DNA of 23,278 nucleotides from NCBI GenBank assembly GCA_040758525.1, contig JBFLVQ010000070.1, positions 1 to 23,278 of the forward strand, written 5' to 3'. A program made the position numbers and the translations under genes. Under the pieces are notes generated by a model. It did no database searches. It saw nothing but the letters and a program-made list of their open reading frames with translations, and was not told where the DNA came from. Positions 17,179-23,278 of this stretch are shown here, piece after piece. Each line of letters starts with the position of its first letter. Positions within the stretch are counted from its first letter, which is position 1. Source of the DNA: JBFLVQ01 sp040758525 (GTDB lineage: Bacteria > Acidobacteriota > Blastocatellia > Chloracidobacteriales > JADJPF01).

Positions 17179-18147
17179 TCACTCTTCTTTAATAGCTGTT
17201 TTTGCAATTGCTTCAGAGATCGGATAACCCAGGTCACGCTCAAGCATTCCCCATTCTCCAGTTGGATTGACTTCAAGAAAGACATACCTTCCATCCGGGG
17301 TACAGATCATATCGATGGCTCCAAATACTAAGCCAAGTCTTGCCATCAATGCGGTAAGACCTATAGCCACCTCCTCAGGAAGCTCCTCTTTTTGCCAGGG
17401 AGAGATATCTGCCTGGCAACTGCGCCAATCAGTCTGATCTACATCCAGTGCTCCAGCAAAAAATTCACGATCGACAAAGATAATCCTTAATTCACGCTCT
17501 TTAGGAATAGACTCCTGAAAGACCATAGGGCTGTAGCGTAGCGACTCGGCGTCGGCAAGATCCTCCTCGCTGACTTCGCTTGTATAAACAAAAAAGGAGG
17601 GTTTTCCCATGCTGATCGAGAGCGGTCTAAGAAGTTTTGCTACCATACTACCATTTACTTCCTGAAAGAAAGCTCGAACCGCTACAGGATCGTTTGTAAC
17701 AAGAGTGCGAGGTATTGTAAGACCGACAGATTCTGCAATTCTTAATTGGCGAAGCTTATTCTCTCCTGCCTCTACGCGGTCCAAAGGATCTATCCAGCGA
17801 GCACTGTCGAGCCCGTCAAGAAAGCCATGTAGCGCTGCCATAGATTCACTGACACAGGCTCTCTGGAACTCTGGGTCGAGTTCTGTGCCAAAGTTTGGCC
17901 CCCATATATGTCGTAACCAGACAGCCTTAACCTCATCCGCACCGATAGATAGATCATCCTGTTGAAGCGTATAACTTGAGCCAAAATCGCCTCGACGTGA
18001 TGAAAGACGAATCTGGAGAGGAAATCGATCTGTATCGAATCTATACGGACGTGCTCCACATCTAGTGAGCGCATCGGCTACGCGATCTACCGTGAAGTAA
18101 TCGGCGCTGTGAGTAAGTAGTAGAACGACATTGCGCTTTAGACTCAT
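17179..18147 (-). CDS. mvdC: ATP-grasp graspetide ligase MvdC (amide-forming)
   Basis: 322 aa from the ATG at 18145-18147, which has a GGA 7 nt upstream. A TTG four codons earlier is less likely. The family member MvdC (MdnB) forms the lysine-to-acid amide after the esters are in place. Key stretches are RFDTDRFPLQIRL (35-47), VWLRHIWGP, ENKLRQLRIAESVGLTIPRT, YSPMVFQESIPKERELRI, the GALDVDQTDWR segment, and DGRYVFLEVNPTGEWGMLERDLGYPIS near the C-terminus, which is characteristic of MvdC as opposed to MvdD. It is the first gene of the graspetide operon. A 14-nt palindrome and a candidate TTAATA/CATAAT promoter (16-nt spacing) lie just upstream. No GNAT acetyltransferase (MvdB) is present in the cluster. 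Confidence 0.9.
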   Translation of the reverse strand: MSLKRNVVLLLTHSADYFTVDRVADALTRCGARPYRFDTDRFPLQIRLSSRRGDFGSSYTLQQDDLSIGADEVKAVWLRHIWGPNFGTELDPEFQRACVSESMAALHGFLDGLDSARWIDPLDRVEAGENKLRQLRIAESVGLTIPRTLVTNDPVAVRAFFQEVNGSMVAKLLRPLSISMGKPSFFVYTSEVSEEDLADAESLRYSPMVFQESIPKERELRIIFVDREFFAGALDVDQTDWRSCQADISPWQKEELPEEVAIGLTALMARLGLVFGAIDMICTPDGRYVFLEVNPTGEWGMLERDLGYPISEAIAKTAIKEE

Positions 18148-18179
18148 AAGCAGATCCAATTATTATGATAAGGAAGAAT

Positions 18180-18193
18180 CTAGTATTAACTAG
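18180..18193. promoter_or_regulatory. Short palindrome upstream of mvdC, possible operator
   Basis: CTAGT-ATTA-ACTAG is a perfect 5-bp inverted repeat, 32 nt upstream of the mvdC ATG, overlapping the candidate -35 element. It could bind a regulator of the cluster, but 5-bp arms occur often by chance and no regulator gene is in the window. Confidence 0.2.
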
Positions 18194-18366
18194 GATGGAT
18201 AAGGAAGCCGCAAAGATGCAAAAAGGCAGCCTATTTCCAGGGTGTCTTGGTGGTCTATTTAATATTCATGATAAGCTCGCCGCCGGTTTATCTGAAAAAA
18301 AACCTCTTAATAACTGGTCAAGCGCAGCCAACTAGCAGTAGCTCTGTTTTGATAATGGGAGGGAAT

Positions 18367-18390
18367 AAAGCGGGGATTAATCCCCGCTTT
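18367..18390 (-). terminator. 24-nt perfect palindrome at the end of the small basic gene
   Basis: AAAGCGGGGATT and its exact complement are joined without a gap, which folds to a GC-rich stem of about 10 bp with a 4-nt loop. On the minus strand the stem ends in GCTTTATT, a short U-rich tail. It contains the stop codon of the 55-aa gene and separates it from the graspetide operon. Because it is symmetric it could act in both directions. Confidence 0.65.
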
Positions 18391-18544
18391 GATGTGCCGA
18401 TGCCGATCGCCCTCGTTTCGTTTTTTTGCTCTTCTTACTACTACTACCTACTGCTACCCATTTGCCAAACCTGCCATCAGCAGTTCTTTCGATTAAGTAG
18501 CGTTTACCACGACGTACCATATATACTCTAGTTCGTTTTGCCAT
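18377..18544 (-). CDS. 55-aa basic protein, unknown function
   Basis: A small gene with a strong ribosome site: AAGGAG lies 6 nt before the ATG at 18542-18544. It runs to TAA at 18377-18379, inside a terminator palindrome. The product begins MAKRTRVYMVRRGKRYLIER, continues TADGRFGKWVAVG, and ends in a Lys/Ser/Arg-rich tail (SSSKKSKKTKRGRSAS). It is strongly basic with no cysteine and no membrane segment. The pattern (a short folded N-terminal part with a basic tail) suggests binding to nucleic acid or a ribosomal context, but I recognise no family. It lies upstream of mvdC in the same direction, separated by its own terminator, so it is probably not part of the graspetide operon. Confidence 0.7.
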   Translation of the reverse strand: MAKRTRVYMVRRGKRYLIERTADGRFGKWVAVGSSSKKSKKTKRGRSASAHQSGD

Positions 18545-18980
18545 ATTAACTCCTTATTTCAGTCATTTTCAGTCTTCTATATTATTTGATGAGGGTTTTT
18601 TAGCCCTATTGTTTACTTGGAACAAGTGTGACACTTTCACCCATAAGCATAAACCATAACGGTTATCCATAGCAATAGTGATATGGAGCTTAGTTTACTA
18701 CTGGCTATTGTTCAATAGTCAATTTCCGCCATTGATGGTACTGCCCTGGGGCTTATTCCATTTTCATTGCTAGGATAAATAAAGGATGCGAGGCTCTCTT
18801 TTCTGCCATCTTGATAATTAAATTGAAGAGTATAATTACTAATATTACTAATCTGATAAGTATCCCTACTATTGACTAGGAAACTACGCGTTTTAATCTG
18901 TACTTTTCCGACAGATCTTGATCAGAAAAGTATAAGCCGTTAGCAAAACTTCTTGCTACTCTAGACAAAAGAGGGTAACA
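18545..18980. other. Gene-free stretch of 436 bases
   Basis: Between the divergently oriented 55-aa basic gene and the decayed secreted gene I find no open frame with a ribosome site. Visible items are a near-direct repeat TTTCAGTC-A-TTTTCAGTC at about 18558-18574 and an inverted repeat ACTTTTC...GAAAAGT at about 18902-18931. Promoters for the two flanking genes should lie here, but no box pair is good enough to call. Confidence 0.5.
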
Positions 18981-19182
18981 ATGCAAAAAAGAGTAACAAG
19001 ATTTTTATTAATCCCGGTCTTCTCAATTTTTCATTACACTGCAGTTACCACCAGCTATTGCTGACAGTAATGGAATGAAAAAGTAGGAAAGACTCTCTTA
19101 TCAAGATATTGTTGATGAACAGATAAATATAGATGTGCGGGTTAATAATCTAATCTCAAACCCGGCTCTCTTACCCAGAGTG
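18981..19182 (+). pseudogene. Decayed gene for a small secreted protein
   Basis: An ATG with GAGGG 5 nt upstream starts a signal-peptide-like sequence (MQKRVTRFLLIPVFSIF) that hits TGA after 27 residues. In the next frame, from about 19039, the sequence continues as LQLPPAIADSNGMKK, which is the expected end of a signal peptide with an AIA-D cleavage site. A TAG (19084-19086) follows, perhaps a former TGG. Beyond it the same frame reads ERLSYQDIVDEQINIDVRV. One frameshift plus one nonsense change would restore a secreted protein. The downstream limit is uncertain: the frame stays open into the next gene. Alternatively it is a short leader peptide gene. I do not recognise a family. Confidence 0.4.
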
Positions 19183-19264
19183 AGAGTAGTATTGCTGTTA
19201 ATGGCAACAATATTGCTAATAACAAATAACTTCTGGTGTTTAACCAGAGAAGGAAGGAACTATT

Positions 19265-19459
19265 ATGAAACGCGAGCGAATATTAATGGTTGTGCTGGCA
19301 GCAATGCTCTTGGTTGCCGCTAGCCTAACGGGGTCAAAAGCAACTACTCAGCAAGAAGACGAACCCTTTCCCTGTGATCCTGCTCCAAGTCAGGTGCGTA
19401 TATGCCAACTAAGGGGTGGGACGTTCGACTATGTGACCTGTCGCTGTGTATTTCCATAG
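19265..19459 (+). CDS. 64-aa secreted four-cysteine peptide
   Basis: Starts at an ATG with AAGGAA about 8 nt upstream. Residues 1-26 form a classic signal peptide (MKRER, then a hydrophobic core, cleavage near SKA-TT). The mature part of about 38 residues has four cysteines spaced C37-x9-C47-x11-C59-x-C61, with a GG at 51-52, compatible with two disulfides outside the cytoplasm. It is rich in Pro and acidic residues at the N-terminus. I recognise no named family; it could be a secreted effector, a surface peptide or a small structural protein. It is followed by a strong hairpin and preceded by a decayed secreted-protein gene in the same direction. It does not carry a graspetide core. Confidence 0.7.
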   Translation: MKRERILMVVLAAMLLVAASLTGSKATTQQEDEPFPCDPAPSQVRICQLRGGTFDYVTCRCVFP

Positions 19460-19484
19460 CTGGCTGACAGGATGGTGATCAAGC

Positions 19485-19527
19485 TGACCGGAGCGACAAT
19501 TTTCTTGTATTCATTGCCGCCCGGTCA
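19485..19527 (+). terminator. Strong imperfect hairpin after the four-cysteine peptide gene
   Basis: TGACCGG at 19485-19491 pairs with CCGGTCA at 19521-19527, and the stem continues as GCG/CGC and CAAT/ATTG with one bulged A and one A-C mismatch (14 bp, 12-nt loop). It starts 25 nt after the stop. Only a weak U-rich tail follows, so it is a likely transcript end without a textbook U-run. Confidence 0.55.
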
Positions 19528-19557
19528 ACTGTTTGAATAAGACTTAGGCCAGTTTTA

Positions 19558-20112
19558 CTAACGTAATAATTTGCCTGATATTCTACCGATATCAATAAAA
19601 TATAAGATCAATTCTGATTGGCAGTTTAAAAATTTGAATAGTTCCTCATTTATGACTGAGTCAGAAGGAGTTTCTATAATTTCAAAGTGGCAATAAACTG
19701 AATTATATTCGCTTCCATCGGATAGTTTGAAGCTTCTATGGTAAACGCGTTTGATTGTATCAACTGGATCGCGATCGAGACGATTAAAAATATCTGGCTC
19801 TACTAAAGTCCAGAGAGGGGATTCTTTAAATCTCGATTTGTGAAGCATCTGCTCCAGATAACTGTCCAAACGATATTTTGCAAATGCAGTTGCTTCTTCA
19901 AGATCGTTAAAACCATCGAGAAGATCTATATACTTTATTAATCCTTCATAATCATATTCTACACAAAATAGTGTAACCAAAAACCGCTTATTATTGAGTC
20001 GTTGCTGTTCGCTGCTAATACCTTGCAGTAGCTCGGCAAATGCAGTTGGTATTAAGAAACCTCTCCAACAACTAAAGTGTTGGTTCAGGTCTATTAGCTC
20101 GTTCTTGCTCAC
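19558..20112 (-). CDS. Hypothetical protein, 184 aa
   Basis: Starts at a GTG with AAGGA 7 nt upstream. I do not recognise a family. The protein is soluble and acidic in the middle, with aromatic-rich segments (VEYDYEGLIKYIDLLDGF, DLEEATAFAKYRLDSYLEQML) that look like alternating helix and strand, then a second half with YHRSFKLSDGSEYNSVYCHFEI that looks like beta strands. There is no signal peptide or membrane helix. It lies 27 nt downstream of the TPR gene in the same direction, so the two are probably co-transcribed. No catalytic pattern stands out. Confidence 0.65.
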   Translation of the reverse strand: MSKNELIDLNQHFSCWRGFLIPTAFAELLQGISSEQQRLNNKRFLVTLFCVEYDYEGLIKYIDLLDGFNDLEEATAFAKYRLDSYLEQMLHKSRFKESPLWTLVEPDIFNRLDRDPVDTIKRVYHRSFKLSDGSEYNSVYCHFEIIETPSDSVINEELFKFLNCQSELILYFIDIGRISGKLLR

Positions 20113-20139
20113 AGTTATGTCCTTTAAATTATCTCTAAT

Positions 20140-21213
20140 CTAGTACCTCAATTTCGCTTTAATTAAGGCAAGATATTCTTGTGCTTTTTGGTTAGACTTA
20201 TCTGCAGCCAATACTTTTTGGCATAGCCTTTCTGCTTGCCAGTAATCCTGATAATGTTTTAAGACAAGTTCAATCTGAAACAGATATAGCTCGTGGCTTG
20301 GTGAAGTACGACACATTTTTATAACTCGATGAGCATTACCAATACAAGCTAACGCAAAATTGGCATCTCCAGTCTGTTGATAACTTAATATGGAGAGTTC
20401 TGCAAATTTATTCGCAAAGATCATACCTCTGGTATTTAGATAGCTATGGGTAAACGCATACTTCTTTTCTGCCCATGCTACTAATGCGGGATAGTAATTG
20501 CAGGGACTATAATAATATCTTGACCATTTTGCCTGAAGATAGTTCTTCATTGCTTTTTTATATGCTTTTAATGCCGCAGAAAAATCTTGTTCACTGGTTA
20601 TCAATAATTCAGCTAAACGAGTATAGGGTGCTAAATGGTGATCTGGATTTAAGCAAATAGCTTTTATATAGTACTCTTTTGCTTGCTTATAATCGTGATA
20701 CTGCTGCAAGTAGATATCACCTAGATTGATGAATGCCTCTATTGTGCTTGGCTCATAGGCGTGAGTATTGATAAACCAGCTATCAATAAAATAGTTGTTC
20801 TCGGGAACTAAATTTGGCTCAAGCTCAATAAATTTAGCAAAGTGCTTTATTGCCTGGGGGAAATCTTTCAGTTCATCCTGATAGATCTGGCCAAGATAGA
20901 AATAGGTTTCAGCTTGTTTAGGATCATAGTGAATAATGGTTTCCAAGAGAGGCTTGGCTTGCAGTTGATGGTATGTTCTCCATATTACATGAGCTACAAA
21001 CATATACCCTTGAAACAGATCTGGATTTTTGACAAATTCTGCTTCTACTTCTGCACGTATTCTTTCGAAATCATCCAATAGCTCTAGTAGTTTTTCTGTT
21101 GTTGTATTGTAGAAGACTTCACTATGCCATCGATAGATATCATAAGGTACTTTGAATAGTGGATGAGGTAATAATCTATTATTCAAAAAGGCTGAGTAAA
21201 GATCGTACTTCAT
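20140..21213 (-). CDS. Tetratricopeptide-repeat protein
   Basis: 357 aa, no signal peptide. TPR-like helix pairs are visible at about 101-134 (AETYFYLGQIYQDELKDFPQ), 158-191 (EAFINLGDIYLQQYHDYKQA), 194-227 and 310-350 (YWQAERLCQKVLAADKSNQKA). They show the usual spacing of small residues (G/A at position 8, A at 20) and P at repeat ends. The N-terminal 60 residues (PHPLFKVPYDIYRWHSEVFY) are not TPR and rich in aromatics. Such repeats form a scaffold for protein-protein contacts; the partner may be the 184-aa protein encoded 27 nt downstream or the 156-aa protein upstream. The ATG start is acceptable, but no strong ribosome site is evident. Confidence 0.75.
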   Translation of the reverse strand: MKYDLYSAFLNNRLLPHPLFKVPYDIYRWHSEVFYNTTTEKLLELLDDFERIRAEVEAEFVKNPDLFQGYMFVAHVIWRTYHQLQAKPLLETIIHYDPKQAETYFYLGQIYQDELKDFPQAIKHFAKFIELEPNLVPENNYFIDSWFINTHAYEPSTIEAFINLGDIYLQQYHDYKQAKEYYIKAICLNPDHHLAPYTRLAELLITSEQDFSAALKAYKKAMKNYLQAKWSRYYYSPCNYYPALVAWAEKKYAFTHSYLNTRGMIFANKFAELSILSYQQTGDANFALACIGNAHRVIKMCRTSPSHELYLFQIELVLKHYQDYWQAERLCQKVLAADKSNQKAQEYLALIKAKLRY

Positions 21214-21314
21214 AATCGTTTAATAACACACTACCAACAAATGTATCAGTAAATAATACCATTCTTTATATTATTAACAGAATTCATTTTTTGGTAACGA
21301 ATATTTTGATCTGA

Positions 21315-21785
21315 TCAGCTAAATTCTGTTTTATATGTTTGCAGGTTCCATCTAAGCTGACTACCAGGTTGAAGCATACCCTTGACCGATTTCAAATGTT
21401 GTTTTAGCGCTTCTCTATCTTTCTGTTTTAGCAGAACTCCGATACGGCCAAAGACAGTATTAGGGTTGGAGCAGGTATAGTCCTGTTGACGCATACCGAT
21501 CATGCATCTATTACATTCGTAATCGACCAGGCGACAGAGTGTAACACAAAGCAACAGTTCATCGAAACCGTCTGGCCAATCGAAGATAAGCCAAGAATCC
21601 TCGTGCCGACCCGACTCAACAATCTTCCAGCAAAGATCATCTTCAATTATCTGTTCAAAAGCATCTACCTGCTGTATGGCTAAGCTCCTAGCTGCCTCTG
21701 CGGTAGCACCTCTCTCCTGCCATTGGGCCATTATCTCTCTATAAGGTAGCAGCAGTTCAAGTTTTCTGATACTTTCTGAATCCAT
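21315..21785 (-). CDS. Hypothetical cysteine-containing protein, 156 aa
   Basis: I choose the ATG at 21783-21785, which has AAGGAG 9 nt upstream. A TTG 14 codons earlier is open but lies before that ribosome site. The protein is mostly helical and soluble at the N-terminus. A central motif follows with six cysteines in the protein and five clustered: C80-x3-C84-x6-C91-x2-C94-x10-C105, within LVDYECNRCMIGMRQQDYTC, ending NTVFGRIGVLL. The C-x2-C plus further cysteines could bind zinc or form disulfides. I recognise no family. It lies upstream of the TPR gene in the same direction with a 101-nt gap. Confidence 0.65.
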   Translation of the reverse strand: MDSESIRKLELLLPYREIMAQWQERGATAEAARSLAIQQVDAFEQIIEDDLCWKIVESGRHEDSWLIFDWPDGFDELLLCVTLCRLVDYECNRCMIGMRQQDYTCSNPNTVFGRIGVLLKQKDREALKQHLKSVKGMLQPGSQLRWNLQTYKTEFS

Positions 21786-21850
21786 ACATAATTGCTCCTT
21801 TTTCGAAATTGAAGTAGCAATGGCCAATTATCTGAATACCACTGTGACAT

Positions 21851-22582
21851 TCAGCCTTGAAAGGCTTTTACTGATGTATGTCGCATAGCTAACCTACGAG
21901 TACGCGTGTGTCTGATCCACAATTCAGCCACAACAAAAGTAAGTGTCCAGCCAGCCCAAAATGCTCCTCCTAATAACTCCTCAATGTTAACCTGAGTGAA
22001 TGTTAACAAAATAAGGCCAATCACCCTAATAGTTGAAATACCAATGCCAATGGAAACCATTCTGATCATCCACTCCTGATGAAGCGTCATATCTCTATTG
22101 CGAATAGCGATGAATGCCCTGATAGCAGCAACTAGATAAAGAGTGCCGAAGATGTAGACTGCAGTGGCAGCAACCGGCCCTCCATATGGAAATAGTGCCC
22201 CCAGAAGCAATCCAGACAGTCCGCTAAGCAAGGCAGAAAGTAGCGCCAAGCGCCCTGACCAGCGGTGGAACGTAATGTAGCGAGTTCTAATGCGTGCAGA
22301 AAGTTGCAATGGAGCAAGAAAGAGAAAGATACCACCAGGGATGACATGCAGTAATGTTAGTACCGGGTAAGTAGCAAACCAGCTTTCGAACTCAATTGCT
22401 ACTTGTACCATCTCCACTGGTAGTAACTGACGAAAATGATCATAAGCCAGTCCGCCCTTTACCACAAAGACAGCTCTTACGATCGCAGCAAAGATACCAA
22501 TCGCTACTAAAATGACAATGCTGTACAACAACGCTGAATCTATAATTATTTCTCTGATGCTGCGTTGGTCTTTTGTCTTCAT
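21851..22582 (-). CDS. DUF2306-type integral membrane protein
   Basis: 243 aa from the ATG at 22580-22582, which has AAGG 5 nt upstream. An open frame extends 44 codons further to a TTG, but that part is not hydrophobic and has no ribosome site. There are about seven hydrophobic helices. Conserved-looking elements are HVIPGG (H79), LQLSARIRTRYITFHRWSGR (H106) and RDMTLHQEWMIR (H168), the pattern of the DUF2306 (COG5395) membrane proteins, whose function is not established; the histidines within or next to membrane helices might bind a metal or haem. It is the first gene of a minus-strand run and is divergent from the deiodinase-like selenoprotein, with 208 nt between them. Confidence 0.75.
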   Translation of the reverse strand: MKTKDQRSIREIIIDSALLYSIVILVAIGIFAAIVRAVFVVKGGLAYDHFRQLLPVEMVQVAIEFESWFATYPVLTLLHVIPGGIFLFLAPLQLSARIRTRYITFHRWSGRLALLSALLSGLSGLLLGALFPYGGPVAATAVYIFGTLYLVAAIRAFIAIRNRDMTLHQEWMIRMVSIGIGISTIRVIGLILLTFTQVNIEELLGGAFWAGWTLTFVVAELWIRHTRTRRLAMRHTSVKAFQG

Positions 22583-22790
22583 AGTTACCTTCATGCATTC
22601 TTCATCATAACGACTATCATTTAAAAGTTCTACTCGATAATAGGGACTATCTATTTTAAGATTATCTATCAGAAGAGAAATATTCAAAATGGATAGTTGT
22701 GGGCAGAAAACCAACTAATGAAACTTTGAAAATTAACTATTGTTTTGATATTATCCCTTATTACATAAACAACCCTATTGGATTATATTT

Positions 22791-23278
22791 ATGAGAAAGG
22801 CGCTAAAAATCCTGCTTATATTAGTAGCAGTATACTTTTTCCTATTTATTGGATTATTCACAAGTATGTGCCAAAGGCCAGAAGTTTTTAACAGTGTAAT
22901 GGCCAAAACCCCTAACCTTGTCTTTTTTATCTTTCCTTTCAAGTCAATGTGGCTTCATGCTAGAGATGGAAAACTAAGAGTTAGTGATGAAGCCCCTGAT
23001 TTCTTCTTAGAAACATATGATAAGAAAACTAAAGTACAACTTTCTGCATTTAGAGGAAAAAAGCCGGTAGTTTTAGTGTTTGGTAGTTATACCTGACCTC
23101 CATTTCGCCGGGAGGTTCCCGAGCTTAATAATCTCTATCATAAATATAAGGATAAAGTAGAGTTTTATCTAATTTATATTCAAGAGGCACATCCTAGTGA
23201 TGCTTGGCAATTAGAAATTAATGAGAAAGAAAATATCGTTTATAAGAACCCTCAACATTATGATGAACGCATAAATAT
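22791..23278 (+). CDS. Deiodinase-family thioredoxin-fold selenoprotein (partial, in-frame TGA = Sec)
   Basis: Runs off the window end; 162 codons are visible. An N-terminal membrane anchor (about 4-25) is followed by a thioredoxin-fold domain. The TGA at 23094-23096 (codon 102) lies in KPVVLVFGSYT-TGA-PPFR, exactly where iodothyronine deiodinases have FGSCT-Sec-PPF. After the TGA the frame stays open for 60 codons with strong family features: PELNNLYHKYKDKVEF, LIYIQEAHPSDAWQ (deiodinases: IYIEEAHPSDGW) and NPQHYDERI. A SECIS-like hairpin follows the TGA. Bacterial relatives are redox proteins of unknown substrate, often with Cys at this position. Gene-finders would stop at residue 101 and miss the active site. 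A TGC/TGT-to-TGA mutation is the alternative. The ribosome site is weak (GGA about 9 nt upstream of the ATG). Confidence 0.88.
23102..23129 (+). promoter_or_regulatory. SECIS-like hairpin after the selenocysteine TGA
   Basis: CGGGA (23109-23113), loop GGT (23114-23116) and TCCCG (23117-23121) form a perfect stem. It extends by GC/GC (23107-23108 with 23123-23124) past a bulged A, then by ATT/AAT beyond a small internal loop. The loop GG lies 17 nt after the TGA, as in the E. coli fdhF element where a GGU loop sits about 17-18 nt downstream, so it has the shape that SelB recognises. A competing stem, ACCTCC/GGAGGT (23096-23116), is possible. Confidence 0.7.

Noticed and set aside
18367..18390. 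The 24-nt palindrome as a phage or element attachment site
   Set aside because: It sits at a stop codon with a short U-rich tail, no second copy is seen, and no integrase is nearby; a terminator is the simpler reading.
18247..18531. 94-codon plus-strand open frame upstream of mvdC
   Set aside because: It is antisense to the 55-aa basic gene, which has a strong ribosome site, and runs through a terminator palindrome.
19062..19064. A second possible selenocysteine TGA in the short signal-peptide frame starting at 18981
   Set aside because: The frame reads CAG TAA immediately after the TGA, so read-through would add one residue only; a frameshift explains the sequence better.
19265..19459. Four-cysteine peptide as a second precursor for the graspetide or C39 system
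   Set aside because: It has a Sec-type signal peptide and lacks both the PFFARxLEGQ leader and any TxKxPSD core.

Overview
The window comes from a bacterium with moderately low GC. A membrane-fusion protein, a SecD and secreted enzymes suggest a diderm. The mix of genes (microviridin-type graspetide genes, a C39/ABC exporter, small secreted four-cysteine peptides, a selenocysteine-containing deiodinase-like protein) would fit Acidobacteriota such as Blastocatellia, but that placement is a weak inference from gene content. I see no tRNA, rRNA, CRISPR array or insertion sequence.

Layout. (1) 1-2074, minus strand: two small integral membrane proteins, one with an HEAGH zinc-protease motif, and a secreted NodB-type polysaccharide deacetylase. 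(2) 2333-6668, plus strand: a tightly coupled three-gene operon with ATGA overlaps, made of a GcvT-like aminomethyltransferase and two tandem PYROXD2-like flavoproteins. It ends in a very long hairpin between convergent genes. (3) 6722-8368, minus: SecD with no SecF next to it, then a small membrane protein of unknown function. (4) 9334-18147, minus: a complete-looking microviridin-type graspetide cluster: mvdC, mvdD, a 70-aa precursor with two tandem cores, an HlyD-like adaptor, and a 1732-aa protein that joins a C39 leader peptidase to two ABC permease/ATPase modules. (5) 18377-19527: a 55-aa basic protein gene, an apparently decayed secreted-protein gene, and a 64-aa secreted four-cysteine peptide. 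(6) 19558-22582, minus: three proteins of unknown function (one TPR) and a DUF2306 membrane protein. (7) 22791-end, plus: the start of a thioredoxin-fold protein of the iodothyronine deiodinase family, whose in-frame TGA sits exactly at the selenocysteine position and is followed by a SECIS-like hairpin.

How the genes work together. In the graspetide cluster the two ATP-grasp ligases should bind the leader helix of the precursor. MvdD should form the ester bonds and MvdC the amide on each core. The C39 domain of the giant transporter is the natural candidate to remove the leader, and its ABC modules together with the HlyD-like adaptor would export the product. The precursor has its own -10 box upstream and a hairpin plus U-run downstream, which would let it be made in excess over the transporter. 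The deiodinase-like selenoprotein and the graspetide exporter are the two most noteworthy items. Any functional link between them is not supported by position or sequence.
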